A stretch of DNA of 64,000 nt from Maricaulis maris_C. GTDB lineage: Bacteria; Pseudomonadota; Alphaproteobacteria; Caulobacterales; Maricaulaceae. Position numbers and translations under genes: made by a program. Shown here in pieces: positions 9,147-17,548 of the stretch (its first letter is position 1; the number at the start of each line of letters is the position of its first letter). Location: the NCBI RefSeq assembly GCF_049116555.1, contig NZ_JAGDYT010000025.1:1-64000 (forward strand), in the 5' to 3' direction. Below the pieces are notes generated by a model that saw nothing but the letters and a program-made list of their open reading frames with translations, ran no database searches and was not told the origin of the DNA.

Positions 9147-10055
9147 TCAGGCGCGAGGGCTGATGACGAGTTCTTCCTGCGCCCGATCGAACAGGAGAGA
9201 GCGGCCCTCGAAGAGCGGAAAGCCTAGGAACATGGCCGGAGTCTCACCCAGTCCCAACGCACCGAAAGCGGGGCTGTCGAAAACGGCCAGCTCGACATCT
9301 GTCACTTGCCAGTCGCCCGTGGTCATCGCGTTGCCGTCAACCAGGGGCGGCGCCTCGCCATTGCCGGAAAACCCGCGAATGGTCGCGGTGCGTGCCGTCA
9401 GTTCTTCCGGAGCGAAGGCAAGTGCGTCTGTTGCCGCGGCATTGATCACATTGTGCGAAGCGCCCAGATCCAACACGGCAGCGAGATCAGTCCCGTTTAT
9501 CTCGGCATCGAGAACCGCGAATCCGGCGCGATTGAGCGTATAGGGGGTGCGGCTCCATCCGTCGCTGGCTTGCTCGAAATCGGTTTCGGGATTGAACAGG
9601 CGCATGGCCTGGTCGGCAAAATCGAATTCGACGGAATAATCATTGAGTATGTTCGCGCCGATGATCCCGTAGGTCCGGTAGGTGGCAAAGGCTTCGCTGG
9701 CGCCTTGCGGACCACCCACCACGTCGAAGTCGGCAAGTTCGATATCACCGATCTCGAGGCTGTCCAGGGTGTAGAAGCTCACCTGTGTGAGTCCTGACGC
9801 GCCCTGCACCATGACTTGCCGGCCTTCAATCGCCGCGATTTCCAGGGCCTCCACGAGGGCCGGAAAGACAACCGTGCCCTGAGCGCCGGTGTCGACAAGA
9901 AAGGGGAAGGGGCCCGCACCGTTGACTTCAACATCGATAATGAGATGCCCGCGCGAACCGCGGTCCATCGTCGCTTCGACGATCGGTTCCGGCTGGGCAA
10001 GCGCAGGGGACGCAGCACCAAGAACAAGGGCAGAGGCGAGCAGGGCTTGGTTCAT
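9147..10055 (-). CDS. Secreted retropepsin-like aspartic protease (clan AA)
   Basis: A 302-residue protein with a signal peptide (residues 1-20, ending ASPALAQ). Two aspartyl protease half-sites are visible: LVDTGAQGTVV near residue 54 and LDLGASHNVIN near 190. The protein is therefore a two-lobed single chain with one catalytic Asp per lobe, as in bacterial clan AA periplasmic proteases. The second site reads DLG rather than D-T/S-G, seen in some family members but worth noting for activity. It probably acts in the periplasm on unknown substrates. It lies directly downstream of gyrB but is separated from it by a terminator. Confidence 0.8.
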   Translation of the reverse strand: MNQALLASALVLGAASPALAQPEPIVEATMDRGSRGHLIIDVEVNGAGPFPFLVDTGAQGTVVFPALVEALEIAAIEGRQVMVQGASGLTQVSFYTLDSLEIGDIELADFDVVGGPQGASEAFATYRTYGIIGANILNDYSVEFDFADQAMRLFNPETDFEQASDGWSRTPYTLNRAGFAVLDAEINGTDLAAVLDLGASHNVINAAATDALAFAPEELTARTATIRGFSGNGEAPPLVDGNAMTTGDWQVTDVELAVFDSPAFGALGLGETPAMFLGFPLFEGRSLLFDRAQEELVISPRA

Positions 10056-10182
10056 GAGGGTCTCTCCAAAAATCGCGTCCCGTCTACCAGACCTGACGCC
10101 CCACCAAGCTTAAGAGTTGGAAATCTTGTTGGAATTTAATCCAGAAGAGAGTTGGCAGACAGAAATACGGGATCTGTCCTGG

Positions 10183-10217
10183 CACAAAAACGCCCACCTG
10201 GACCAGGCGGGCGTTTT
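10183..10217 (-). terminator. Intrinsic terminator of gyrB
   Basis: Left arm 10187-10201 and right arm 10203-10217 pair over 15 positions, one of them a G-U pair on the minus-strand RNA. The outer ends are A and T runs, giving GTTTTTGT after the stem on the minus strand. It sits 25 bases past the gyrB stop. The A/T ends make it usable from both strands. Confidence 0.85.
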
Positions 10218-10241
10218 CAGTTTCAGCGAAGTCTCGGCGCT

Positions 10242-12644
10242 TTACGCGTCGACTTCCGCCTCGAGCGCATGCTCCTGGATGAAATCGCGGCGTGGTTCGA
10301 CCACATCTCCCATCAGCTTGGAGAAAAGCTCGTCGGCGGTGTCGGCATGGGTGACCGAGACCTGGAGAAGCGAGCGGGCATTCGGATCGAGCGTGGTTTC
10401 CCAGAGCTGGCCGGGATTCATTTCGCCCAGTCCCTTATAGCGCTGAATTTTCATTCCCTTGGCACCAGAGGTAATGACGGCATCAACCAGTTCACGAGGC
10501 GAGTTGATGGTCACCGGACCGGCTTTCGGCACGAAACTCGCTCGGCCCGCATAATCATCGCTGACCGCGATCGCGCGCTCATTGAGCCGCTTGGCATCCG
10601 GACTGGCGCGCAGATTGCGGTCCAGCACAACGGTTTCGGTCACGCCGCGCACTTCCCGTTCGAAAACCAGATTTCCATCTTCAGGATCGACCCGACCGCC
10701 CCAGCCATCCTCGCCTTCATCGGCAAAGGAGTTGAGACGCTCCGCGGCAATGGTGACGGACGCGTCGCTTGGTTCGGGCACGAGGGCGCCGGCAAGGGCC
10801 GCGGCTTCCAGGGCAAACCCCGGAGCGCGGGCGGTCATGCGATCAATCGAGAGCTTGACCTGACGGGCAGCGGCGACGCGGCTGGCCAGATCCTGCCCGG
10901 TGACAACTTCACCGCCATGAAGGGTCAGATGCGCGTCCGACACGCCTTCCTCGATGAGATAGGCGTCCATCTCGGCCTGGTCCTTCACATAGCGTTCGGA
11001 CCGGCCCTTGGCGATTTTGTAGAGCGGCGGCTGGGCGATGTAGAGATAGCCCTTCTCGATCAACTCCGGCATCTGACGATAGAAGAAGGTGAGCAAAAGC
11101 GTGCGGATATGGGCACCGTCGACATCAGCATCGGTCATGATGATGACTTTGTGGTAGCGCAGCTTTTCGTAATTGATCTGATCGCGACCAATGCCCGTGC
11201 CCAGCGCCGTGATCAGGGTTCCGACCTGGTCGGAGGACAGCATCTTGTCGAAGCGGGCGCGCTCGACATTGAGGATCTTGCCGCGCAATGGCAGGACGGC
11301 CTGGTTCTCGCGGTGACGCCCCTGCTTGGCAGAACCGCCGGCTGAATCACCCTCGACGATGAAGAGTTCCGACTTGGCCGGATCCTTCTCCTGACAGTCC
11401 GCCAGCTTGCCGGGCAAAGACGTTATATCAAGCGCCGACTTGCGTCGCGTCAGCTCGCGCGCCTTGCGCGCTGCTTCGCGGGCAGCCGCGGCCTCGATGA
11501 TCTTGCCGACCACCATCTTGGCTTCGGTCGGGTGTTCCTCGAACCATTCGGCCAGGGCCTCGCCTACGGCGCCCTCGACGGCCGGGCGAACTTCCGACGA
11601 GACCAGCTTGTCCTTGGTCTGGGAAGAAAATTTCGGATCCGGCACCTTCACTGACAGAACGCAGGTCAAACCTTCGCGGGCATCATCCCCGGAGATCGAC
11701 ACCTTGGCCTTGGAGGCCAGGCCCGACGAGCCGGCATAATTGTTGATGATGCGGGTCAGGGCGCCGCGGAAACCGGCAAGATGGGTGCCGCCGTCACGCT
11801 GCGGGATATTGTTTGTGAAGCAGAGGACATTCTCGTGATAGCTGTCATTCCACTCCAGCGCCGCCTCGACCATCACGCCGTCCTTCTCACCCTGGATCAG
11901 GACGGGCGGCGTGAAGATCGGAGTCTTGTTGCGGTCGAGGTGGGCGACGAATTCGGCGACGCCACCCTCATAGACCATGGTGTCGGAATAGACCTCGGCC
12001 TCGCGCTCGTCACGCAGGGTGATCTTGACGCCGGAGTTCAGGAAAGCCAGCTCGCGCAGGCGGTGCTGCAGCGTTTCGCGGCTGAACTCGGTCATGGTGA
12101 AAGTTTCTTCCGACGGCATGAAGCGCACTTCCGTGCCCTTCTGGCCCGGCTCTGCATCCCCCATCACCTTGAGGTCGTCTTCCGCATCACCGCGGCGGAA
12201 TCGCATCCAGTGTTTCTTGCCATTGCGCCAGATGGTCAGGTCCATCCAGTCTGACAGGGCATTCACCACAGACACGCCAACGCCGTGAAGACCACCGGAG
12301 ACCTTGTAGGAATTCTGGTCGAACTTACCGCCGGCATGGAGCTGGGTCATAATGACCTGCGCCGCCGAAACACCCTCTTCCTGGTGGATATCGGTCGGGA
12401 TGCCCCGACCATCATCGCGCACCGAGGCCGAGCCATCGGCATGGAGCGTCACCAGGACTTCCGTACAGTGGCCCGCCAGTGCTTCGTCGATTGCGTTGTC
12501 GACGACTTCATAGACCATGTGATGAAGTCCCGAACCGTCATCGGTATCACCGATATACATGCCCGGGCGCTTGCGCACGGCGTCGAGCCCTTTGAGGACC
12601 TTGATCGACTCCGCGCCGTATTCCTGATTCGCTTGTTCCGTCAT
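10242..12644 (-). CDS. gyrB: DNA gyrase subunit B
   Basis: An 800-residue type IIA topoisomerase ATPase subunit that introduces negative supercoils together with GyrA. The GHKL ATPase domain shows RKRPGMYIGDT, DNAIDEA, DDGRGIP and GGLHGVG. The transducer follows, then the TOPRIM domain with EGDSAGGSAKQGR and the acidic triad TDADVDGAHI. The C-terminal part has the proteobacterial insert of about 170 residues before QRYKGLGEMNPGQLWETT. The ATG at 12644 (MTEQANQ) fits other GyrB N-termini; the longer frame upstream runs through the alternating tract and is not coding. Gyrase promoters typically respond to supercoiling, and the upstream DNA here is unusual (12682-12715). Confidence 0.98.
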   Translation of the reverse strand: MTEQANQEYGAESIKVLKGLDAVRKRPGMYIGDTDDGSGLHHMVYEVVDNAIDEALAGHCTEVLVTLHADGSASVRDDGRGIPTDIHQEEGVSAAQVIMTQLHAGGKFDQNSYKVSGGLHGVGVSVVNALSDWMDLTIWRNGKKHWMRFRRGDAEDDLKVMGDAEPGQKGTEVRFMPSEETFTMTEFSRETLQHRLRELAFLNSGVKITLRDEREAEVYSDTMVYEGGVAEFVAHLDRNKTPIFTPPVLIQGEKDGVMVEAALEWNDSYHENVLCFTNNIPQRDGGTHLAGFRGALTRIINNYAGSSGLASKAKVSISGDDAREGLTCVLSVKVPDPKFSSQTKDKLVSSEVRPAVEGAVGEALAEWFEEHPTEAKMVVGKIIEAAAAREAARKARELTRRKSALDITSLPGKLADCQEKDPAKSELFIVEGDSAGGSAKQGRHRENQAVLPLRGKILNVERARFDKMLSSDQVGTLITALGTGIGRDQINYEKLRYHKVIIMTDADVDGAHIRTLLLTFFYRQMPELIEKGYLYIAQPPLYKIAKGRSERYVKDQAEMDAYLIEEGVSDAHLTLHGGEVVTGQDLASRVAAARQVKLSIDRMTARAPGFALEAAALAGALVPEPSDASVTIAAERLNSFADEGEDGWGGRVDPEDGNLVFEREVRGVTETVVLDRNLRASPDAKRLNERAIAVSDDYAGRASFVPKAGPVTINSPRELVDAVITSGAKGMKIQRYKGLGEMNPGQLWETTLDPNARSLLQVSVTHADTADELFSKLMGDVVEPRRDFIQEHALEAEVDA

Positions 12645-12681
12645 GGTTTTGTTGTACAGGTTTCGCGGCTTTGTGACCACT

Positions 12682-12715
12682 CGCGCGCACACGCGTACGC
12701 ACGCGCGCACGCGTG
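12682..12715. promoter_or_regulatory. 34-bp alternating pyrimidine-purine tract upstream of gyrB
   Basis: Bases 12682-12715 alternate strictly between pyrimidine and purine, made of CG and CA steps with only two TA/TG breaks in pattern. Such DNA readily flips to the left-handed Z form under negative supercoiling. It begins 38 bases upstream of the gyrB start codon, in the leader or promoter. A role in supercoil sensing is inferred, not shown. Confidence 0.6.
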
Positions 12716-12776
12716 AGTCACCTGAAGGGCACAATCACGTGCTCAACCGGCGGGATGCCCTGCGTGCCAATGCTTT

Positions 12777-14456
12777 CTACTCACCGTTGCCGGTGCGGGG
12801 CCCGGCCCGGTACAGGGTCAGATTCATCGCGTCGCCATTGGAGTAGTTCTGGCCTTCGATCACTGCGAGGGCATCGAGGTCCAGGCCGAGACTTTCGGCG
12901 CGATTGAGGAAGGCGTCGGCCTCGCTGGCGTCGATCAGCGCCACTGTGCAGGCCGGGTCGTCAGCGAGCGTGTCCGCAGCGTCGGCGGGGCCATTAGCCA
13001 GACGCGTATCATAAGGGCCATGACGATAAACAAGCGACGGCTCGCGATAAGCCGATGTGACCAGTCGCGTCGGCTCACACTCGGACAACGCCTCCACGGC
13101 CGCAACAATGCGGGGCGTCAGGAAAAGCGTGTCGAGACGTGGCAGGGTGCCCGCATAGACGGTCACAACGGCCAGCCCGCCCGCAACCAGGCCGGCTGCG
13201 AGCGCTTTCGGTTTGCGGCCTGAGAGGTAGAGGCCAAGAGCCGCCATGGCCGAGACCAGGATCGCCACCCCGGCCACAATCAGGACCGGTGAAAGCTGGC
13301 CCTCGGACCATTGCAGCAAGGCCGCGCCAAACGCCGCCACAAACCCACTCGTAACCAGCCAGATCACGGCGTAAAGGCCGGCAGCCACCCGCAGCCAGAG
13401 GGGCGCACGCGCGTCGCCGGGCTGGAAGATCGCAGCGACCGCCAAACAGGCCATCGCCGGATAGAGTGGCATGACATAGTGCGGTAGCTTGGTGGCGATC
13501 AGTTCATAGACAATCCAGGCCGGGACGATCCATGCAATCAGATAGCGTGTTGCAGGCTCTGCGCGCCGGGTCCAGGCAAACCAGGCGGCAAAAACGAAGA
13601 AGAGTGAGCCCGGCCAGAAACTGAGTGATAACAGGCCGAGATAATATCCCGGCGGTCCGGCGTGGGATTGCTGGCTCTCGCCAACCTTGCCCATCAGACT
13701 GTCTCCGACCGCTTCTGCGTAGAACCCGCCATCGGACACGATTCCGATCGCCACATACCAGGGCAGGGCAATCGCCAGGAAAAGCGGTACGCCCCAGAGA
13801 GGCTTCAACGCCCCAAGCCAGGCAAACTTTCGGTCCCAGATCACCAGTGCGATGAGGGTCAGGCCGACAAAGAGAAGGATGATCGGTCCCTTGATCATCA
13901 GCCCGCCGCCCAATGCGGCCCAGAAAAGGGCCGGCCTCCACCAATGTCCCTTCGGCTCGAGATAGGTCCGCATCAGAGCCAGATGGGCGGCCGTGATAGT
14001 CGCGAGCAGAACGGCATCAGTCTTGGCGATCCGCGCTTCAAATCCGACGGCAAACGCGGTCGCGACAAGGAGCGCCGCGCCATAGCCCGCATGGCGGCCA
14101 TATAGCCGTGTCGCGATCGCCCCGGTCATCAGGACCGCGGCGAGTATGCCCAGGAAGGACGGGATGCGGTGCGCCCAGATTTCGCGATCATCCGCTGTCC
14201 CGGTTACGGCGACTGCGATCGATTGCAGCCAGTAAATGCCGGCCGGCTGGAGATAGCGTTGCTCCTCCTGGAAGCGGATATCGATGTAATCGCCGGTTTC
14301 CAGCATCTGGTTGGTGGCGACGGCATAACGGGACTCGTCGCGATCCACGGGTGGCAAGGAGGATATCCCCGGCAGGAGGACCAGCGCCGACACGGCCACA
14401 AGGATCAGCCAATCCTTCCAGCCCAGCCGGTGCGCGTCCGATCCGACGGAGGTCAC
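12777..14456 (-). CDS. ArnT-like family 83/39 glycosyltransferase (membrane)
   Basis: A 559-residue membrane protein with about 10-12 hydrophobic segments. Its first periplasmic loop has PPVDRDESRYA, where the DRDE acidic pair is the catalytic signature of ArnT/PMT-type enzymes that use polyprenyl-phosphate sugar donors. The loop YLQPAGIYWLQ is also typical. It probably moves a sugar from a lipid carrier to lipid A or another envelope acceptor. The GTG start overlaps the TGA stop of the upstream family 2 glycosyltransferase (GTGA), so the two are coupled: one makes the lipid-linked sugar, the other uses it. The much longer open frame upstream of 14456 is antisense noise. Confidence 0.85.
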   Translation of the reverse strand: MTSVGSDAHRLGWKDWLILVAVSALVLLPGISSLPPVDRDESRYAVATNQMLETGDYIDIRFQEEQRYLQPAGIYWLQSIAVAVTGTADDREIWAHRIPSFLGILAAVLMTGAIATRLYGRHAGYGAALLVATAFAVGFEARIAKTDAVLLATITAAHLALMRTYLEPKGHWWRPALFWAALGGGLMIKGPIILLFVGLTLIALVIWDRKFAWLGALKPLWGVPLFLAIALPWYVAIGIVSDGGFYAEAVGDSLMGKVGESQQSHAGPPGYYLGLLSLSFWPGSLFFVFAAWFAWTRRAEPATRYLIAWIVPAWIVYELIATKLPHYVMPLYPAMACLAVAAIFQPGDARAPLWLRVAAGLYAVIWLVTSGFVAAFGAALLQWSEGQLSPVLIVAGVAILVSAMAALGLYLSGRKPKALAAGLVAGGLAVVTVYAGTLPRLDTLFLTPRIVAAVEALSECEPTRLVTSAYREPSLVYRHGPYDTRLANGPADAADTLADDPACTVALIDASEADAFLNRAESLGLDLDALAVIEGQNYSNGDAMNLTLYRAGPRTGNGE

Positions 14457-15229
14457 GACAGACGCTCTTCGATCCGCCCCGGCGCCTTGGTGCGGCGAAC
14501 CAGCCAGATCACGCCCATCGTATCGAAAATCCCGACAAAGGCGCGCCCCAGATTGGTGTATTTGGACTGCCCGGCATGGCGGGCCCGGTGGCTGACCGGA
14601 TGATTGATCAGGGGGTGGCCGTAGCGCTGGAAGAGCGCGGGAAGGAAACGGTGCATCCCCTCGAAACAGGGCAGGAGCAGAAAGCTGTCGCGGTCGAATA
14701 TTTTCACGCCGCACCCCGTATCGGGGCAGTGATCGCCCAGCACAGTCGCGCGGAAGCCATTGGCGATGCGGGTGGCGATCAGCCGCGAAACCGGGTCATT
14801 GCGACGGACCCGGGTGCCCGCAACAAGCGGAGCGACGCCGTCGGCAGTCCAGGCTTTTTCGAGCATGTCAGGCAGGTCAGCCGGATCGTTCTGGCCGTCA
14901 CCATCAAGCGTGGCGATCCAGGGGGCCCGCGCAGCCAGCACACCGGAGCGAACGGCCTGAGATTTGCCGCATCGCCGGTCATGTCGGATCAGGCGAACAC
15001 GGTCATCCCTGGCGGCAATGTCCTGGAGAATGTCCGGCGTGGCGTCGGTCGAACCATCGTCCACGAAGACGATTTCAAAGGCGCCGGCGCGTTCCATCTC
15101 ACGCAGCACTTCCTCGCACACAGCGGCGACATTCTCCGCCTCGTCCAGCACGGCAATGACAACGGAAGCCCGCAATTCGCTGCCTGACCGGTCGGGTCGA
15201 CGAAAGTCCGTGGAGTTCATCTCGCTCAT
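14453..15229 (-). CDS. Family 2 glycosyltransferase (dolichol-phosphate mannosyltransferase type)
   Basis: A 258-residue GT-A enzyme. VVIAVLDEAENV opens the nucleotide-binding fold near residue 24, VDDGSTDAT holds the first Asp, and TLDGDGQNDP carries the DxD metal site. There is no C-terminal membrane segment, so it is likely a peripheral protein charging undecaprenyl phosphate with a sugar from a nucleotide sugar. The product is probably the donor for the overlapping ArnT-like transferase downstream. Two candidate ATG codons lie three codons apart at the 5' end. Confidence 0.88.
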   Translation of the reverse strand: MSEMNSTDFRRPDRSGSELRASVVIAVLDEAENVAAVCEEVLREMERAGAFEIVFVDDGSTDATPDILQDIAARDDRVRLIRHDRRCGKSQAVRSGVLAARAPWIATLDGDGQNDPADLPDMLEKAWTADGVAPLVAGTRVRRNDPVSRLIATRIANGFRATVLGDHCPDTGCGVKIFDRDSFLLLPCFEGMHRFLPALFQRYGHPLINHPVSHRARHAGQSKYTNLGRAFVGIFDTMGVIWLVRRTKAPGRIEERLS

Positions 15230-15322
15230 GAAACAGCCCTGATAACGTGGTCCGGAGTGTGTGCCGCTTTGGCGGCAGTTTCAAACCTGAATGCGGTTCG
15301 GTGACGAAAGTACCTGTCAGCG

Positions 15323-15933
15323 CTAGCGCAGGATCAGGAGGATTGCGATCCCGGTCATGACACAGCCGGTGAGGATGTCAGCTCCCCGTCGGACTTGCGG
15401 CGTCGACATCCAGTTCCTCGCGCGGTGTGCGAGCCCGATATAGAAGCCCGCGGTCGGCACCGCCATGGCGATCATGATGGCCAGCATCAGCAAATAGCTG
15501 AGCGGCGTGATCGCCTCGAGCGGAACAAAGGCCGGGACGAGGGTCAGATAGAAGACAATCGGCTTGGGATTGGAGAGCGGCATGGCAATGCCTGCGACAA
15601 AGGTGGCGATCCAGCCGCGCTTCGAACCGGCCTTGAAGACCGGCTTTGGCCGCGCGCCCGTCCACGCACTCCAGAAGGCCTTGAATGCCATCCAGCCCAG
15701 ATAGAGCGCGCCTATAATCTTCGCGGCGACCCAGAAGGCAGAGAGCTGGGTAGCGATGGCTGACAGGCCGGTCACCGCCAGGGTGAACCAGAACATGTCA
15801 CCCAGAAGGATCCCTGCGCCGTAGACCGCCGCATGCCAGGGCCCCGTATCAAGGGTCCGCGCTATCATGGCTGCGATGCCCGGGCCCGGTGTGNNAAGGC
15901 TCCGGCGAAGAGAAGAAGGGTTTCCGGCGTCAT
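15323..15933 (-). CDS. LysE/RhtB-family exporter, interrupted by undetermined bases
   Basis: The frame from the ATG at 15933 (MTPETLLLFAGA) and the frame ending at 15323 belong to one LysE-type membrane protein, but they are joined through two N bases at 15894-15895. The span is 611 bases; one extra base would give 612 and a continuous 203-residue protein with the expected TPGPG motif. So this is most likely an intact gene with one missing base in the assembly. The downstream part has five hydrophobic segments and the PLSNPKPIVFYL motif. The family exports amino acids or related metabolites; the substrate is unknown. Confidence 0.8.
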
Positions 15934-15998
15934 CGGTTTCCGCTCGCTAAACAGGCTTGGCTATAGACTGAAACCTGCGACAGGGTCGAAGCATCACC

Positions 15999-16637
15999 TC
16001 AGTCGGGCGTGACGAGATAGCCGTACAGGGTGTCGGAGATGGCCGAGACGAATTGCGCGTCTGGTATGGTCAGGATTACCGCCGCTCCCTCCTCCCGGTA
16101 GAGGGCCCGCTCGATCGGCAGGGTATTCATCAGATAGGTAAACATTTGCGCGGCTTCTTCCGGGTCAGACCGCTTAACCTCGTCGCCGAAGAGGCGCAGC
16201 AACTGGCGGCCGGATTCCCGCGCCATCTCCAGCATTTCCTCCCAATCATCCCCAATCAGATCGGGTCGGATCCGCGCATAGAGATGAGCCGCGCGAACAA
16301 GGTAGCCATCGCGCTGCAAGAAGGACCAGCCGGTTTCACATGCCGCCCGCAGCGTGGCACGGAGGCCAATTGCGGGATCGATCTCCAACCGCCCCTCATT
16401 GGCCGTGAACTCACCAAGGCGCGCCCGATAGAGCTCGAAGATTACCGGGATGAAGGCATCCTTGTTTTCAAAGCGGCGATAGACCGCGCCCACTGACAGG
16501 CCGGCAGTCTCGGCCAGCTCGGCTATAGTGATGTCTGCAAAAGACTTTTTGCGCAGGCAAGTGTCCAGCGCCTGCACCAGCTTGTCCCGGGTTTCACGCG
16601 AACGCGCCTGCCGTGTCGGCCGCACTCCTTGACTCAT
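15999..16637 (-). CDS. TetR-family transcriptional regulator
   Basis: A 212-residue regulator. The N-terminal helix-turn-helix spans about residues 11-60, with SFADITIAELAETAGLSVGAVYRRFENKDAF split over the recognition helices, and a helical ligand-binding domain follows. The ATG at 16637 has AAGGGTGG seven bases upstream; the frame continues further upstream but without support. It is divergent from the CPBP protease gene, with a 26-bp near-palindrome between them, so it probably represses both itself and that gene. The LysE exporter lies downstream on the same strand and may be part of the regulon. The inducer is unknown. Confidence 0.9.
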   Translation of the reverse strand: MSQGVRPTRQARSRETRDKLVQALDTCLRKKSFADITIAELAETAGLSVGAVYRRFENKDAFIPVIFELYRARLGEFTANEGRLEIDPAIGLRATLRAACETGWSFLQRDGYLVRAAHLYARIRPDLIGDDWEEMLEMARESGRQLLRLFGDEVKRSDPEEAAQMFTYLMNTLPIERALYREEGAAVILTIPDAQFVSAISDTLYGYLVTPD

Positions 16638-16654
16638 GTCTGAACCACCCTTAA

Positions 16655-16680
16655 ATGTGAACGCGAATTCGCATTCGCAT
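16655..16680. promoter_or_regulatory. Probable TetR operator (26-bp near-palindrome)
   Basis: Half-sites ATGTGAACGCGAA and TTCGCATTCGCAT are inverted repeats matching at 11 of 13 positions, with the perfect core GCGAATTCGC at 16663-16672. It lies 18 bases upstream of the TetR start and about 60 bases upstream of the divergent CPBP gene, the usual place for a shared operator. Confidence 0.7.
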
Positions 16681-16741
16681 AATCGATCTAACTGATCGCA
16701 CGCCGATCCAGCGGCGGTCAAGCCAGACAGGGAGTATATTC

Positions 16742-17512
16742 GTGGACACGCTCATCCAATCCCCCGCCCTTCTCATCGGACTTGGCACTATCAGCCTTTT
16801 CATCTTTGTCGGCATCATCCGGGACCTGATGCGTCGAGCCAACCCGGACCGGGACCACGGCTCCACCATGATACAGTATCGCAACACCGCGGCCTCGCTC
16901 TGGGGCCTGTGTCTGATTTGCATGGCCTGCTGGGTCGTGTCGGGCCAGCCCCTCGCGGAGATGGGCATGAGGTCACCGACCGGCTGGCAAGCCTGGCTGG
17001 TCTGGGCGCTTGCCGCCGGAACGATCGCCTATCTGATTTACTCCGTCATCGCGACGACACTCGATCGCAAAACCCGCATCAAGCTGCGCGCCGATTTTGC
17101 CAACGCCGACGGCTTCGATCTGCTTCGCCCGCGTACCGCAGCAGAACATGTCAGCTTTCAGGGCCTGTCCATCACAGCCGGCGTGACCGAAGAGATTATT
17201 TTCCGCGGCTTCCTTATATCCACCCTCGCACTGGCCATGCCGGTCTGGGCGGCGGCGCTGATCGTCGTTGGCACCTTCCTGGTTGCCCATGCCTATCAAG
17301 GCCTGTCCGGCATGCTGCGCATCCTGCCAATTACGGTGCTCATGACAGCCGTCTTTCTGATCGGTGGATCACTGTGGCCGGCAATCCTGATCCATATCGC
17401 AGTCGATGCCGGTGCGGGCCTGCTGGTCGCCATTGTGGATGCACATCGCGACGCCGATGACGCGCATCCGGAAGAAGAGACGGAGAGCGGGACGACCGCG
17501 CTCCCGGCCTGA
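16742..17512 (+). CDS. CPBP-family intramembrane metalloprotease (CAAX/Abi type)
   Basis: A 256-residue membrane protein with about 7-8 hydrophobic segments. The family signature is clear: motif 1 GVTEEIIFRGF (the EExxxR pair, near residue 153) and motif 2 LVAHAYQG with its His, and a third motif HIAVDAGAG. These residues line the active site of CPBP proteases such as Rce1 and bacterial Abi proteins. The bacterial substrate is unknown. The GTG start has GGGAG upstream. It diverges from the TetR gene and is convergent with recF. Confidence 0.88.
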   Translation: MDTLIQSPALLIGLGTISLFIFVGIIRDLMRRANPDRDHGSTMIQYRNTAASLWGLCLICMACWVVSGQPLAEMGMRSPTGWQAWLVWALAAGTIAYLIYSVIATTLDRKTRIKLRADFANADGFDLLRPRTAAEHVSFQGLSITAGVTEEIIFRGFLISTLALAMPVWAAALIVVGTFLVAHAYQGLSGMLRILPITVLMTAVFLIGGSLWPAILIHIAVDAGAGLLVAIVDAHRDADDAHPEEETESGTTALPA

Positions 17513-17548
17513 TCAGCCCCGCCCGACCGAAAAAGCGGAGGGCGGCAG

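Noticed and set aside
14457..14714. N-terminal extension of the ArnT-like gene
   Set aside because: It is antisense-type sequence lying inside the glycosyltransferase gene; the GTG at 14456 coupled to the upstream stop is the better start.
17519..17545. Terminator between the CPBP gene and recF
   Set aside because: CCGCCC/GGGCGG can pair but with a 15-base loop and no T tract; too weak to list.
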